Part shown: one piece after another, positions 7,799-14,168 of the stretch
How the letters are laid out: each line of letters opens with the position of its first letter
Position numbering within the stretch: the first letter of the stretch is position 1
DNA from: UBA7239 sp035456205
GTDB lineage: Bacteria; Pseudomonadota; Gammaproteobacteria; Pseudomonadales; UBA7239
Reading direction: 5' to 3'
Length of the DNA stretch: 18,016 bases
Assembly: GCA_035456205.1 (NCBI GenBank)
Contig: DATIDQ010000038.1
Span: 1 to 18,016, forward strand
Position numbers and translations under genes: made by a program
Notes under the pieces: generated by a model
Databases searched by the model: none
The model's input: the letters and a program-made list of their open reading frames with translations, nothing else
Told to the model about the DNA's origin: nothing

Positions 7799-7969
7799 TC
7801 AAAGACCCCCTGCTTTCTGGGGAGCTACCTCATCTTTTACCGGCTCTTCTGCAGCGGGCGCCGGTGCAGGCGCTTTCACCGGTTCATCTTTCGGTAGATA
7901 TAGAGGGCCGGTCTGGCCGCAGGCGCTGAGCAACAAGCTCAAGAGTGATACAACAATTAATGGGCGCAT
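7799..7969 (-). CDS. lptM: small LptM/LppL-type outer-membrane lipoprotein
   Basis: A 56-residue lipoprotein. The signal peptide ends in the lipobox LLSAC with the lipidated cysteine at 17, directly followed by the diagnostic CGQTGPLYLP sequence of LptM (YifL/LppL), a small lipoprotein that assists assembly of the LptD-LptE lipopolysaccharide translocon in E. coli. The remaining tail is rich in Pro, Ala, Glu and Lys, as expected of a disordered periplasmic segment. Its location just before lysA is the conserved arrangement in pseudomonads. The ATG at 7969 was chosen because upstream in-frame codons would destroy the signal peptide and run into the divergent gene. Confidence 0.88.
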   Translation of the reverse strand: MRPLIVVSLLSLLLSACGQTGPLYLPKDEPVKAPAPAPAAEEPVKDEVAPQKAGGL

Positions 7970-7978
7970 AGTGACATC

Positions 7979-8007
7979 TTCAACAGAGGTAAAGTCGGCA
8001 GTATAAG
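7979..8007 (+). promoter_or_regulatory. candidate promoter of the RIO kinase-cobO operon
   Basis: TTCAAC (7979-7984) and TATAAG (8002-8007) are separated by 17 nt and resemble a sigma-70 promoter. Initiation would fall about 7 nt before the ATG at 8021, giving a nearly leaderless message. This agrees with the lack of any Shine-Dalgarno sequence before the kinase gene. Confidence 0.35.
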
Positions 8008-8018
8008 GTAAACTGCCG
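7996..8018. repeat. perfect inverted repeat over both divergent -10 boxes
   Basis: CGGCAGT (7996-8002) and ACTGCCG (8012-8018) form 7-bp perfect arms around a 9-nt centre. The repeat covers both overlapping -10 elements and ends 2 nt before the kinase start codon. It could be a repressor operator, or a small hairpin in the mRNA next to the start codon. The regulator is unknown. Confidence 0.45.
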
Positions 8019-8027
8019 CCATGAAAA
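8000..8027 (-). promoter_or_regulatory. candidate promoter of lptM-lysA-NUDIX
   Basis: On the minus strand TTTTCA (8027-8022) and TATACT (8005-8000) are 16 nt apart. The -10 overlaps the -10 of the plus-strand candidate, so the two would compete. Transcription would start near 7993, leaving a leader of about 24 nt. Confidence 0.35.
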
Positions 8028-8872
8028 TTCCAGAACGTATCAAGCCGTTGATTGAGGACGGCATTATTGACGACGTGCTTCGCCAGTTGAAGAGCGGCAA
8101 GGAAGCCGCCGTGTATCTGGTACGCTGTGGCCAACATGTACGCTGCGCCAAGGTCTATAAGGAAGCCAACCAACGCAGTTTTCGTCAGGCCGTGGAGTAT
8201 CAGGAAGGCCGCAAAGTCAAAAATAGCCGCCGCGCCCGCGCCATGGAAAAAGGCTCCAGTTACGGCAAGCGCGAACAGGAATCCGCCTGGCAAACAGCAG
8301 AAGCTGACGCCCTGTATCGCCTCGCCTCCGTTGGCGTACGCGTCCCTAAAACACACGGTTTTTTTGAAGGCGTGTTGATCATGGACGTGGTGGAAGACAC
8401 CGACGGCAATCCTGCCCCGCGCCTCAATGATGTCATGATGACGCCGGACGAGGCACGCACCTGGCACGCACAATTAATCCGTGAAGTGGTGCTGATGTTG
8501 TGCGCAGGCATGGTGCACGGTGACTTGTCTGAATTCAATATCCTGCTCGCAGCCGATGGCCCGGTCATTATTGATTTGCCGCAAGCTGTTGATGCTGTAA
8601 ATAACAACCACGCGGCGCGACTGCTGGAACGCGATGTCGACAATCTTGCTGAATATTTCGGACGTTTCGCTCCTGAACTCCTGCACACAAAATACGGCCA
8701 GGAAATGTGGAAGATCTACGCCAATGGCGATCTGAAACCGGATACTCCTCTCACTGGATTTTTTGCAGAGTCCACTCGGCAGGCCGATGTGCGTAGTGTG
8801 TTGCGTGAAATTGATGAAACCATCAAAGAAGAAATGCGCCGCCAGGAAAGAATGAAAGAACTGGATGATTAA
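8021..8872 (+). CDS. RIO-type atypical serine/threonine protein kinase
   Basis: A 283-residue protein with a RIO kinase fold. The flexible phosphate loop is GKEAAVYLV (26-34) and the ATP-binding lysine is probably Lys44 in CAKVYK. The catalytic loop is HGDLSEFN (166-173) with Asp168, and the metal-binding motif is IIDLPQAV (183-190) with Asp185. The basic insert KNSRRARAMEKGSSYGKREQE (about 68-88) matches the RIO1-like region before the hinge. In archaea and eukaryotes RIO kinases/ATPases act in small ribosomal subunit maturation; the bacterial members are poorly understood, so the target here is unknown. The start at 8021 gives the expected N-terminus but has no Shine-Dalgarno sequence. It is followed 5 nt later by cobO, implying one transcript. 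Confidence 0.88.
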   Translation: MKIPERIKPLIEDGIIDDVLRQLKSGKEAAVYLVRCGQHVRCAKVYKEANQRSFRQAVEYQEGRKVKNSRRARAMEKGSSYGKREQESAWQTAEADALYRLASVGVRVPKTHGFFEGVLIMDVVEDTDGNPAPRLNDVMMTPDEARTWHAQLIREVVLMLCAGMVHGDLSEFNILLAADGPVIIDLPQAVDAVNNNHAARLLERDVDNLAEYFGRFAPELLHTKYGQEMWKIYANGDLKPDTPLTGFFAESTRQADVRSVLREIDETIKEEMRRQERMKELDD

Positions 8873-8877
8873 TACCG

Positions 8878-9477
8878 ATGCAAGAATCCGAACGCCACAA
8901 GAAAAAAATGCAGCACCGCAAAGAAGTCATGGATGCCAAAATTGCAGCAGCAGATCAGGATCGCGGCGTTTTACTGGTGCATACCGGCAACGGCAAGGGC
9001 AAATCCAGCTCCGCCTTTGGCATGGTGGCACGCGCACTCGGTAACGGCATGCGCGTTGGCGTGGTGCAATTTGTGAAAGGCGCACAGAGCACTGGCGAAG
9101 AAATTTTTTATCGCCGTTTTCCTGATGAAGTGGAATATCACGTTATGGGTGAAGGTTTCACCTGGGAAACCCAAAACAAGGAACGCGATATCGAAAAAGC
9201 CAACGAGGCGTGGCAGCAGGCAAAAAAAATGCTGCAAGATGGCAGCTTCAAACTCATCGTGCTGGATGAATTGAACATTGTGTTGCGTCTTAAATATCTT
9301 GATCTCGACACTGTATTGCAAGACTTACAACAACGTCCATCAATGCAGCATGTTGTTGCTACTGGTCGCGGTGCTCTGCCAGAGCTGATCGCTATCGCCG
9401 ATACCGTCAGTGAGATGAACGAAATCAAACATGCATTCAAAGCCGGTGTGCGGGCACAGAAAGGCGTAGAAATGTAA
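8878..9477 (+). CDS. cobO: cob(I)yrinic acid a,c-diamide adenosyltransferase (CobO/BtuR family)
   Basis: Transfers the 5'-deoxyadenosyl group of ATP to Co(I) corrinoids, yielding the coenzyme form both in de novo synthesis and in salvage. The 199-residue product is close to E. coli BtuR (about 196). It has a basic N-terminal helix, the family P-loop GNGKGKSS (37-44), VGVVQFVKG, the VLDELN acidic motif (128-133) and a TGRGALPELIAIAD segment, all characteristic. It lies 5 nt downstream of the RIO kinase gene, and its ribosome site is weak, suggesting coupling. It is not under the cobalamin riboswitch seen about 450 bp downstream, so its expression may differ from that of the main cob operon. 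It ends 5 nt from a convergent gene. Confidence 0.96.
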   Translation: MQESERHKKKMQHRKEVMDAKIAAADQDRGVLLVHTGNGKGKSSSAFGMVARALGNGMRVGVVQFVKGAQSTGEEIFYRRFPDEVEYHVMGEGFTWETQNKERDIEKANEAWQQAKKMLQDGSFKLIVLDELNIVLRLKYLDLDTVLQDLQQRPSMQHVVATGRGALPELIAIADTVSEMNEIKHAFKAGVRAQKGVEM

Positions 9478-9482
9478 TCAGG

Positions 9483-9887
9483 TCAATCCGCCGCACAACG
9501 CCTCAATACATAAATCGTTTGCGCATGGTCGTCATGTGCTGCAAAAACTCCCACTTCGCCACCGCGCTGTTTCAACACAGTATTGGTGGGATTGCTGTAC
9601 AACAATTTCCGGAATTCTATATACCTGTCGCGCCAATCCGGCTCAGGTTTATATCCAGCCTTTTCGTACAAAGTCAGCGACCAGGAAAATAATTGCGGCA
9701 GCGTGAATCGCCAGTCGCCATCCAGCTGTTGCTCGGGTACTAGTGTCGCAATCCGGGGTTTCACCACTGGATCATCGTTGAGAAACCCGACAAACAAGGT
9801 ATCTACCGTAAAGTCGTAAAGTGCTCGCATGCCATCATCGTAACGCGCCAGCTTGTATCTTGTAACACCCTTGCCTATGCCTTCCAA
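9483..9887 (-). CDS. unrecognised small protein, possibly 5'-truncated
   Basis: I do not recognise a family. The C-terminal 115 residues (from an ATG at 9830) read like a real, soluble, aromatic-rich protein: DFTVDTLFVGF, FSWSLTLYEKAGYKP, RDRYIEFRKLLYSNP and a final IYVLRRC segment. Coding-like residues (KGVTRYKLARYDDG) continue upstream of that ATG, so I place the start at the TTG at 9887, with low certainty. The frame stays open to an ATG at 10079, but that part is the antisense of the cobalamin riboswitch and is unlikely to be real protein. There is no good ribosome site for any start, so the gene may be the remnant of a longer one cut when the cob operon was placed here. No signal peptide or membrane segment is visible. 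It converges with cobO across 5 nt. Confidence 0.45.
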   Translation of the reverse strand: MEGIGKGVTRYKLARYDDGMRALYDFTVDTLFVGFLNDDPVVKPRIATLVPEQQLDGDWRFTLPQLFSWSLTLYEKAGYKPEPDWRDRYIEFRKLLYSNPTNTVLKQRGGEVGVFAAHDDHAQTIYVLRRCAAD

Positions 9888-9899
9888 TCCAGCTAAAGT
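9871..9899 (+). promoter_or_regulatory. candidate promoter of the riboswitch and cob operon
   Basis: TTGCCT (9871-9876) and TAAAGT (9894-9899) are spaced by 17 nt, each a 4/6 match to the sigma-70 consensus, and would start transcription near 9906, just before the riboswitch. It lies inside the 5' part of the convergent minus-strand gene. It is the best candidate in the expected place, but not strong. Confidence 0.33.
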
Positions 9900-9929
9900 C
9901 CCATCCGCTTCAGGTGCCAGAGGAACTGT

Positions 9930-10110
9930 CGTTCCAACGGTGAAACGAGAAGCCGGTGCGTCCACCCAACAGGGTTGGCAATCCCGGCACTGCCCCCGCA
10001 ACGGTAAGTGAGTAGAGATCGGCAATTGCCACTGTGCCAACAGGCATGGGAAGGCGCCCATCGGAGTGCATAGAGGCATTCACTCACGAGTCCGGAGACC
10101 GGCCTGACTG
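9930..10110 (+). promoter_or_regulatory. cobalamin (B12) riboswitch aptamer
   Basis: The conserved parts occur in order: GAGAAGCCGGTGCG at 9947-9960, CCCCGCAACGGTAAG at 9994-10008, the GCCACTGTG element at 10028-10036, GCATGGGAAGGCG at 10044-10056 and the B12 box AGTCCGGAGACCGGCCT at 10089-10105. GCCGGT (9952-9957) can pair with ACCGGC (10098-10103) to form stem P2. A side stem can be formed by the GGGTTGGCAATCCC region. Class I/AdoCbl-like size. The outer P1 stem and hence the exact borders are uncertain. It precedes cbtB and the whole cob operon and should lower expression when adenosylcobalamin is plentiful. Confidence 0.95.
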
Positions 10111-10236
10111 CAAACGTTTGTACCCACAAACACTGGTAATTGATCCGCGGCGGGCGGACAGACCGATGCATATCTCGTATCTGTATTCGTGACTGTTCAT
10201 CCTCCGCCCCATTCAGCATCACACGGGGAATTTGTC
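10111..10236 (+). promoter_or_regulatory. riboswitch expression platform and cbtB ribosome site
   Basis: This 126-nt stretch has no gene. Just after the aptamer, GTTTGT (10116-10121) and ACAAAC (10126-10131) form a 6-bp hairpin. Further on, GGGCGGA (10152-10158) can pair with TCCGCCC (10203-10209). The CCCC at 10207-10210 could alternatively pair with the GGGG of the cbtB Shine-Dalgarno (10225-10228). No U-rich tract follows any hairpin, so control is more likely at translation initiation than by termination. Which pairing is the ON state is inference. Confidence 0.45.
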
Positions 10237-10413
10237 ATGACTGCTGTTATTTCTACTGTTACTACCACCACAACCCGGGCTGGCGTTCTGCCCGCTGTAG
10301 CCACTTTTTTTTCCGGATTAGCGCTGGTCTTTGTCGTCGGATTTGCCCCTGTGATGGCAGTCCACAACGCAGCCCACGATACACGGCATACCGCCGCGTT
10401 TCCCTGCCACTAA
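10237..10413 (+). CDS. cbtB: CbtB, small subunit of a cobalt transporter
   Basis: A 58-residue membrane protein with one transmembrane helix (about 17-40) and the family-defining C-terminal motif HNAAHDTRHTAAFPCH (43-58). The histidines at 43, 47, 51 and 58 and Cys57 are likely metal ligands. CbtB works with CbtA and is predicted from genomics to import cobalt; such pairs are commonly controlled by B12 riboswitches, as here. The ATG at 10237 is set by GGGGAA (10225-10230) 6 nt upstream; a longer frame upstream has no support. Being first behind the riboswitch, its ribosome site is the probable point of translational control. cbtA follows after 14 nt. Confidence 0.93.
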   Translation: MTAVISTVTTTTTRAGVLPAVATFFSGLALVFVVGFAPVMAVHNAAHDTRHTAAFPCH

Positions 10414-10427
10414 ACCCGGAGCTCATC

Positions 10428-11159
10428 ATGAAAACGCTCATTGCGCCGGCTTTGCTGGCGGGGTTGCTTGCCGCCCTGATTTTGACTCTTGTGCAGGCTT
10501 TTGCCGTCACACCGCTGATTCTTGAAGCAGAAACTTACGAGCAAGCTGCCGAGGCCGCCGTTGTGCCAGCTACTCATCACCATGATGCAACCGCTGCACA
10601 TGAGCACGAACACGATGAAAATGCCTGGCAGCCGGAAGACGGATGGCAACGCACATTGTCTACTGCCAGCGCCAATTTGCTGATGGGTGTAGGTTACGCC
10701 TTGATGCTGGTATCGCTCTACCGCTTTCGTGCGCCCCAAAATGCATTGATCGGATTAGCGTGGGGTATGGCAGGCTATGCAGTAGTTTTTGTTGCACCGG
10801 CAATGGGCTTACACCCGGAATTACCCGGTACGGCGGCGGCTGAATTATCCGCAAGGCAGGAATGGTGGACAGGCACAGCACTGGCAACCGCCAGCGGCCT
10901 GGCGCTGTGTGTATTTTCACGCGCCTGGGGTTTGAAAATCGTAGGCTTATTACTGATCGGACTGCCGCATTTTATCGGCGCACCTCAACCGGCCATTGCA
11001 GAAGCCCTGGCTCCAGAAGAATTGCAACACCGTTTCATTTTTGCCTCGGCTTTAGTAAACGCAACATTCTGGCTGGCATTGGGATTGCTGACAGCGATAT
11101 TTTTTCGCAAATTCAGTAATGAACAAACCAACTTGCAAGATGCGGCGAATCCGGCTTAA
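10428..11159 (+). CDS. cbtA: CbtA, large membrane subunit of a cobalt transporter
   Basis: A 243-residue membrane protein with about five or six hydrophobic helices (near 5-30, 79-99, 105-125, 148-165, 168-183 and 203-226). Between the first two lies a soluble loop with THHHDATAAHEHEHDEN (49-65), seven potential histidine ligands mixed with acidic residues, suited to metal capture. The DGWQRTLSTASANLLMGVGYAL segment is typical of CbtA. With CbtB it is predicted to bring in cobalt for the pathway encoded behind it. The ATG at 10428 has GGAG (10418-10421) at 6 nt; the much longer open frame upstream overlaps cbtB and the riboswitch in another frame and is rejected. cobB starts 3 nt after the stop. 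Confidence 0.93.
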   Translation: MKTLIAPALLAGLLAALILTLVQAFAVTPLILEAETYEQAAEAAVVPATHHHDATAAHEHEHDENAWQPEDGWQRTLSTASANLLMGVGYALMLVSLYRFRAPQNALIGLAWGMAGYAVVFVAPAMGLHPELPGTAAAELSARQEWWTGTALATASGLALCVFSRAWGLKIVGLLLIGLPHFIGAPQPAIAEALAPEELQHRFIFASALVNATFWLALGLLTAIFFRKFSNEQTNLQDAANPA

Positions 11160-11162
11160 CCG

Positions 11163-12458
11163 ATGAGCCCAATTCGCCATTGTCCGGCGTTGTTTATTAC
11201 AGCGCCTGCATCAGGTCAGGGAAAGACCACCGTCACCGCCGCACTGGCACGTTTGCATACACGCGCCGGCCGCCGTGTGCGCGTATTCAAAACCGGACCG
11301 GATTTTCTCGACCCGATGATCCACGAACAGGCATCCGGCTATCCGGTATATCAACTGGACTTGTGGATGGGCGGCGAACAACACTGCCGTGAATTGTTGT
11401 ATCAAGCGGCGAGTGAAGCAGATCTGATTCTGATTGAAGGTGTGATGGGATTATTTGATGGCAAACCGTCCAGCGCCGATCTCGCCATACTATTCAATAT
11501 TCCGGTACTCGCTGTTATCAACGCTACCGCAATGGCACAAACATTTGGCGCCATCGCACACGGCCTGGCGACATATCGCCACGATTTACCATTTTCCGGC
11601 GTATTGGCCAATCGTGTTGCCAGTGCAAGCCACGCTGGATTATTACGCGACAGTTTGCCAAAGGGTATGCAGTGGTACGGCGCATTATTCCGGCAGGATG
11701 ACGACACAACATTGCCATCGCGCCATCTCGGTTTAGTGCAAGCAGAAGAAATTGCGGATCTCGATGTGCGTCTTGATCGCATGGCAGAGATGTTGGCTGC
11801 AGCGGCACCGGATTTATTGCCAGCACCGGTTGCTTTTCATCAAGCCGCTAGTGAAATTCCTGTTAAAAAAATATTAAACGGAAAACGCATTGCGATCGCA
11901 CGTGACAGTGCCTTTGCATTTTTGTATCGCGCCAATGTCGATTGTCTGCGCGAGCTGGGCGCGGAGCTGGTATTTTTTTCACCTCTCATAGATAAAACGT
12001 TGCCGATATGCGATGCCGTGTATTTGCCCGGCGGCTATCCGGAATTGCATCTTGATGCGCTGGCAGAAAACAGCGGCATGAAACAAGCACTGGCCGATCA
12101 TCACGCTGCTAATAAACCGTTGGTCGCAGAATGCGGCGGCCTGTTGTATCTGCTCGACTCCCTGACGGATAAAAACGGTTCACAAGCCGCAATGGTTGGC
12201 TTGTTAACCGGCAATGCCGTGATGCAGAAAAAACTGGCGAATCTTGGATTGCACAGCGTTGCATTACCAGAAGGTATTGTGCGGGGTCACACCTACCACC
12301 ATTCCACTACCGAATGTGCATTAACGCCTCTGACCATGACGGCTGGCAAACGCGGAAAACCCGAACCGGTTTACCGTGAAGCACGCTTGCATGCTTCGTA
12401 TCTTCATATGTATTTCCCATCCAATCCTGATGCTGTTGCGAGCTTATTTTCACTATGA
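11163..12458 (+). CDS. cobB: cobyrinate a,c-diamide synthase (CobB/CbiA)
   Basis: Glutamine- and ATP-dependent amidation of the a and c side chains of the corrin ring. With CbiX and CbiD in the same operon, the substrate is probably cobyrinate (the CbiA role) rather than hydrogenobyrinate. The 431 residues contain an N-terminal dethiobiotin-synthetase-like ATPase with a P-loop SGQGKTT (17-23), the KTGPDFLDP and EGVMGLFDG motifs, and a C-terminal class I glutamine amidotransferase domain. Its nucleophile is Cys324 in VAECGGLLYLLD, and the YLPGGYPELH segment forms the oxyanion side. The C-terminal HASYLHMYFPSNP is typical. Downstream it overlaps cobM by ATGA. No clear ribosome site precedes the start, so it may be coupled to cbtA. 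Confidence 0.96.
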   Translation: MSPIRHCPALFITAPASGQGKTTVTAALARLHTRAGRRVRVFKTGPDFLDPMIHEQASGYPVYQLDLWMGGEQHCRELLYQAASEADLILIEGVMGLFDGKPSSADLAILFNIPVLAVINATAMAQTFGAIAHGLATYRHDLPFSGVLANRVASASHAGLLRDSLPKGMQWYGALFRQDDDTTLPSRHLGLVQAEEIADLDVRLDRMAEMLAAAAPDLLPAPVAFHQAASEIPVKKILNGKRIAIARDSAFAFLYRANVDCLRELGAELVFFSPLIDKTLPICDAVYLPGGYPELHLDALAENSGMKQALADHHAANKPLVAECGGLLYLLDSLTDKNGSQAAMVGLLTGNAVMQKKLANLGLHSVALPEGIVRGHTYHHSTTECALTPLTMTAGKRGKPEPVYREARLHASYLHMYFPSNPDAVASLFSL

Positions 12459-13285
12459 ATGCTTCTGTTGGAAAAGTCTGGTTTGTCGGCGCAGGTCCAG
12501 GCGATCCGGAATTATTGACGTTAAAAGGCCGCAATCTGATCGCACAAGCAGGCGCAATCCTGTATGCCGGTTCATTGGTGTCTGAAGCGGCAACACAATG
12601 GGCAGCAGCTGATTGCGAGATTGTCGACTCCAAAGACATGACACTGGAACAGATCACCAATTGGCTGATCGGTAGCGCAAAAAAACACTCGATTGTGATT
12701 CGTTTACAAACGGGCGATCCCGGTTTGTACGGTGCATTGATCGAAATGGTGCAACCACTGGATGCTGCTGGCATCCCTGTGGAAGTAGTGCCTGGCGTTT
12801 CATCTGCTATGGCTTCCATGGCCGCCGCAGTAGAAAGTTTAACGCTGCCGGAAGTCACACAAACCGTAATTCTCACACGCGTGGAAGGCCGCACACCGAT
12901 GCCTGAAGGTGAATCACTGGCAGAACTCGCTGCACATCACTGCACTATCTGCATGTACCTTTCTATCACCTTGTTGAAAACCATTCGCAAGGAATTATTG
13001 ATGGCCGGCTGGAGCGATAACTCACCCATTCTGGTGGTGCAAAAAGCCAGCTGGCCCAATGAACAGAAAATTGTGCGCGATACCTTGGCCAATATCCGTG
13101 AACGTTGCATCGCCGAAGGCATCACCGCGCAAGCCATGATTGTCGCCAGCCCCACGCTGGGCGCACGCCATTGGCCAGAGCTGAAAAAATCCAAATTATA
13201 TGACGCGGCTTTTACACACCGTTTTCGCAAAGCTGCAAAAAATGAAAATAGCAGCACTGAGCATGGAGAACCTGTAAATGACTGA
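12455..13285 (+). CDS. cobM: precorrin-4/cobalt-precorrin-4 C11-methyltransferase (CobM/CbiF)
   Basis: SAM-dependent methylation at C11 of the corrin ring. The 276-residue protein belongs to the tetrapyrrole (corrin/porphyrin) methylase superfamily. VWFVGAGPGDPELLTLKG (8-25) is the N-terminal motif; LQTGDPGLYGA (84-94) and VVPGVSSAMASMAAA (111-125) line the SAM and substrate sites. The LTLPEVTQTVILTR segment and YLSI motif favour CobM/CbiF over other members of the superfamily. In this cobalt-early operon the substrate should be cobalt-precorrin-4. The start overlaps the cobB stop by ATGA and the end overlaps cbiX by 8 nt. The C-terminal 20 residues are charged and probably disordered. Confidence 0.93.
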   Translation: MNASVGKVWFVGAGPGDPELLTLKGRNLIAQAGAILYAGSLVSEAATQWAAADCEIVDSKDMTLEQITNWLIGSAKKHSIVIRLQTGDPGLYGALIEMVQPLDAAGIPVEVVPGVSSAMASMAAAVESLTLPEVTQTVILTRVEGRTPMPEGESLAELAAHHCTICMYLSITLLKTIRKELLMAGWSDNSPILVVQKASWPNEQKIVRDTLANIRERCIAEGITAQAMIVASPTLGARHWPELKKSKLYDAAFTHRFRKAAKNENSSTEHGEPVND

Positions 13286-14168
13286 CACAATTCTTTTGGT
13301 GGGTCACGGTTCACGTGACCAAAACGGCAATATCGAAATTGAAAAATTCACCCAGCAATGGCGCGCAAGACAACCGGCACTGCGCATTGAATTGTGCTTT
13401 ATTGAATTTGCTGATGTATTACTGGATGACGGCCTGGCACTAGCTGCAAAAAATTCAGAGCGCGTGATTGTGATTCCCTTGATCCTGAATGCCGCTGGTC
13501 ATGTAAAAACAGAAATACCGGCACATATCACCAAGGCACGCACCAGATTCCCGCAATGCGAATTTGTCTACACACCACATCTCGGCGCTTGCGAAGAAAT
13601 TCTCTCCATATTGAAGCGCCGTCTGGACAGCAGCATGAGCGCACTGGACATGCCGGATCCAGCCAGTACCGGCATTATCCTGCTCGGGCGCGGCTCGTCG
13701 GATCGCCACGCCAATGGCGAAGTGGCCAAAATGGCGCGCTGGTTGCTGGAAACCTGTTTTAGCAGAAACGGCCGCTATGAACTGATCGATATTGCTTTTA
13801 CCGGCATCACCTATCCGCGCCTGGAGCGCGTGGTACAACGGCAGGTACAACTCGGCATGATGCAGATTGTGGTGTTGCCCTATTACCTGTTTACCGGCAC
13901 TTTGATGGAACGCATCAAGCGCCAGATGCAAAACTTGCAACAACAGTATCCGCAAATCCGTTTTGATTGTGGCAACTATTTCGGTTTTGAACCGGAAATT
14001 TTCATCTTGCTGGAACAGCGCATTGTTGATGCCGGTGCGGGTGACAAGCTGGTGTCTTATGTCCGTGATAGTGGGCATAAGTCAGGTCATGGCCATTCAC
14101 ACCACCATCATCACCACGAACATGATCACGACCACCATCACGATCACTCACACGAGCATGTCGCATGA
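13278..14168 (+). CDS. cbiX: sirohydrochlorin cobaltochelatase CbiX, long form with histidine-rich tail
   Basis: Inserts Co2+ into sirohydrochlorin, the committing step of the cobalt-early route. The 296-residue protein has two homologous chelatase halves. The first carries the metal/catalytic histidines His10 (LVGHGS) and His75 (NAAGHVKTEIP). The second has the degenerate GRGSSD (137-142) in place of GHGS, as is usual for long CbiX. The C-terminal 30 residues are a tail with 17 histidines in 28 positions (267-294), interspersed with Asp, Glu and Ser, probably a cobalt reservoir. Histidine-rich tails are known in long CbiX, but I see no MXCXXC iron-sulfur motif like that of the Bacillus megaterium protein. 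The ATG at 13278 has GGAG (13265-13268) upstream and overlaps cobM by 8 nt. Confidence 0.95.
   Translation: MTDTILLVGHGSRDQNGNIEIEKFTQQWRARQPALRIELCFIEFADVLLDDGLALAAKNSERVIVIPLILNAAGHVKTEIPAHITKARTRFPQCEFVYTPHLGACEEILSILKRRLDSSMSALDMPDPASTGIILLGRGSSDRHANGEVAKMARWLLETCFSRNGRYELIDIAFTGITYPRLERVVQRQVQLGMMQIVVLPYYLFTGTLMERIKRQMQNLQQQYPQIRFDCGNYFGFEPEIFILLEQRIVDAGAGDKLVSYVRDSGHKSGHGHSHHHHHHEHDHDHHHDHSHEHVA

Noticed and set aside
9888..10079. N-terminal part of the minus-strand open frame as real protein
   Set aside because: It is the reverse complement of conserved riboswitch elements, which explains its sequence better.
10140..10427. Upstream in-frame extension of cbtA
   Set aside because: It runs through the expression platform and cbtB in another frame, has Cys/Arg-rich non-protein-like residues, and the cbtA ATG has its own ribosome site.
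12307..12894. 195-codon minus-strand open frame across cobB/cobM
   Set aside because: Shadow of two clearly coding genes; composition (Ser/Thr/Arg-rich, no motif) is typical of antisense frames.
13455..14078. 207-codon minus-strand open frame opposite cbiX
   Set aside because: Antisense shadow: cbiX matches its family over its full length and the opposite frame shows no motif.
14070..14165. Histidine run at the CbiX end considered as an engineered tag or simple repeat artefact
   Set aside because: Codons alternate CAC/CAT and histidines are interspersed with Asp, Glu, Gly and Ser; long CbiX proteins naturally carry such tails.
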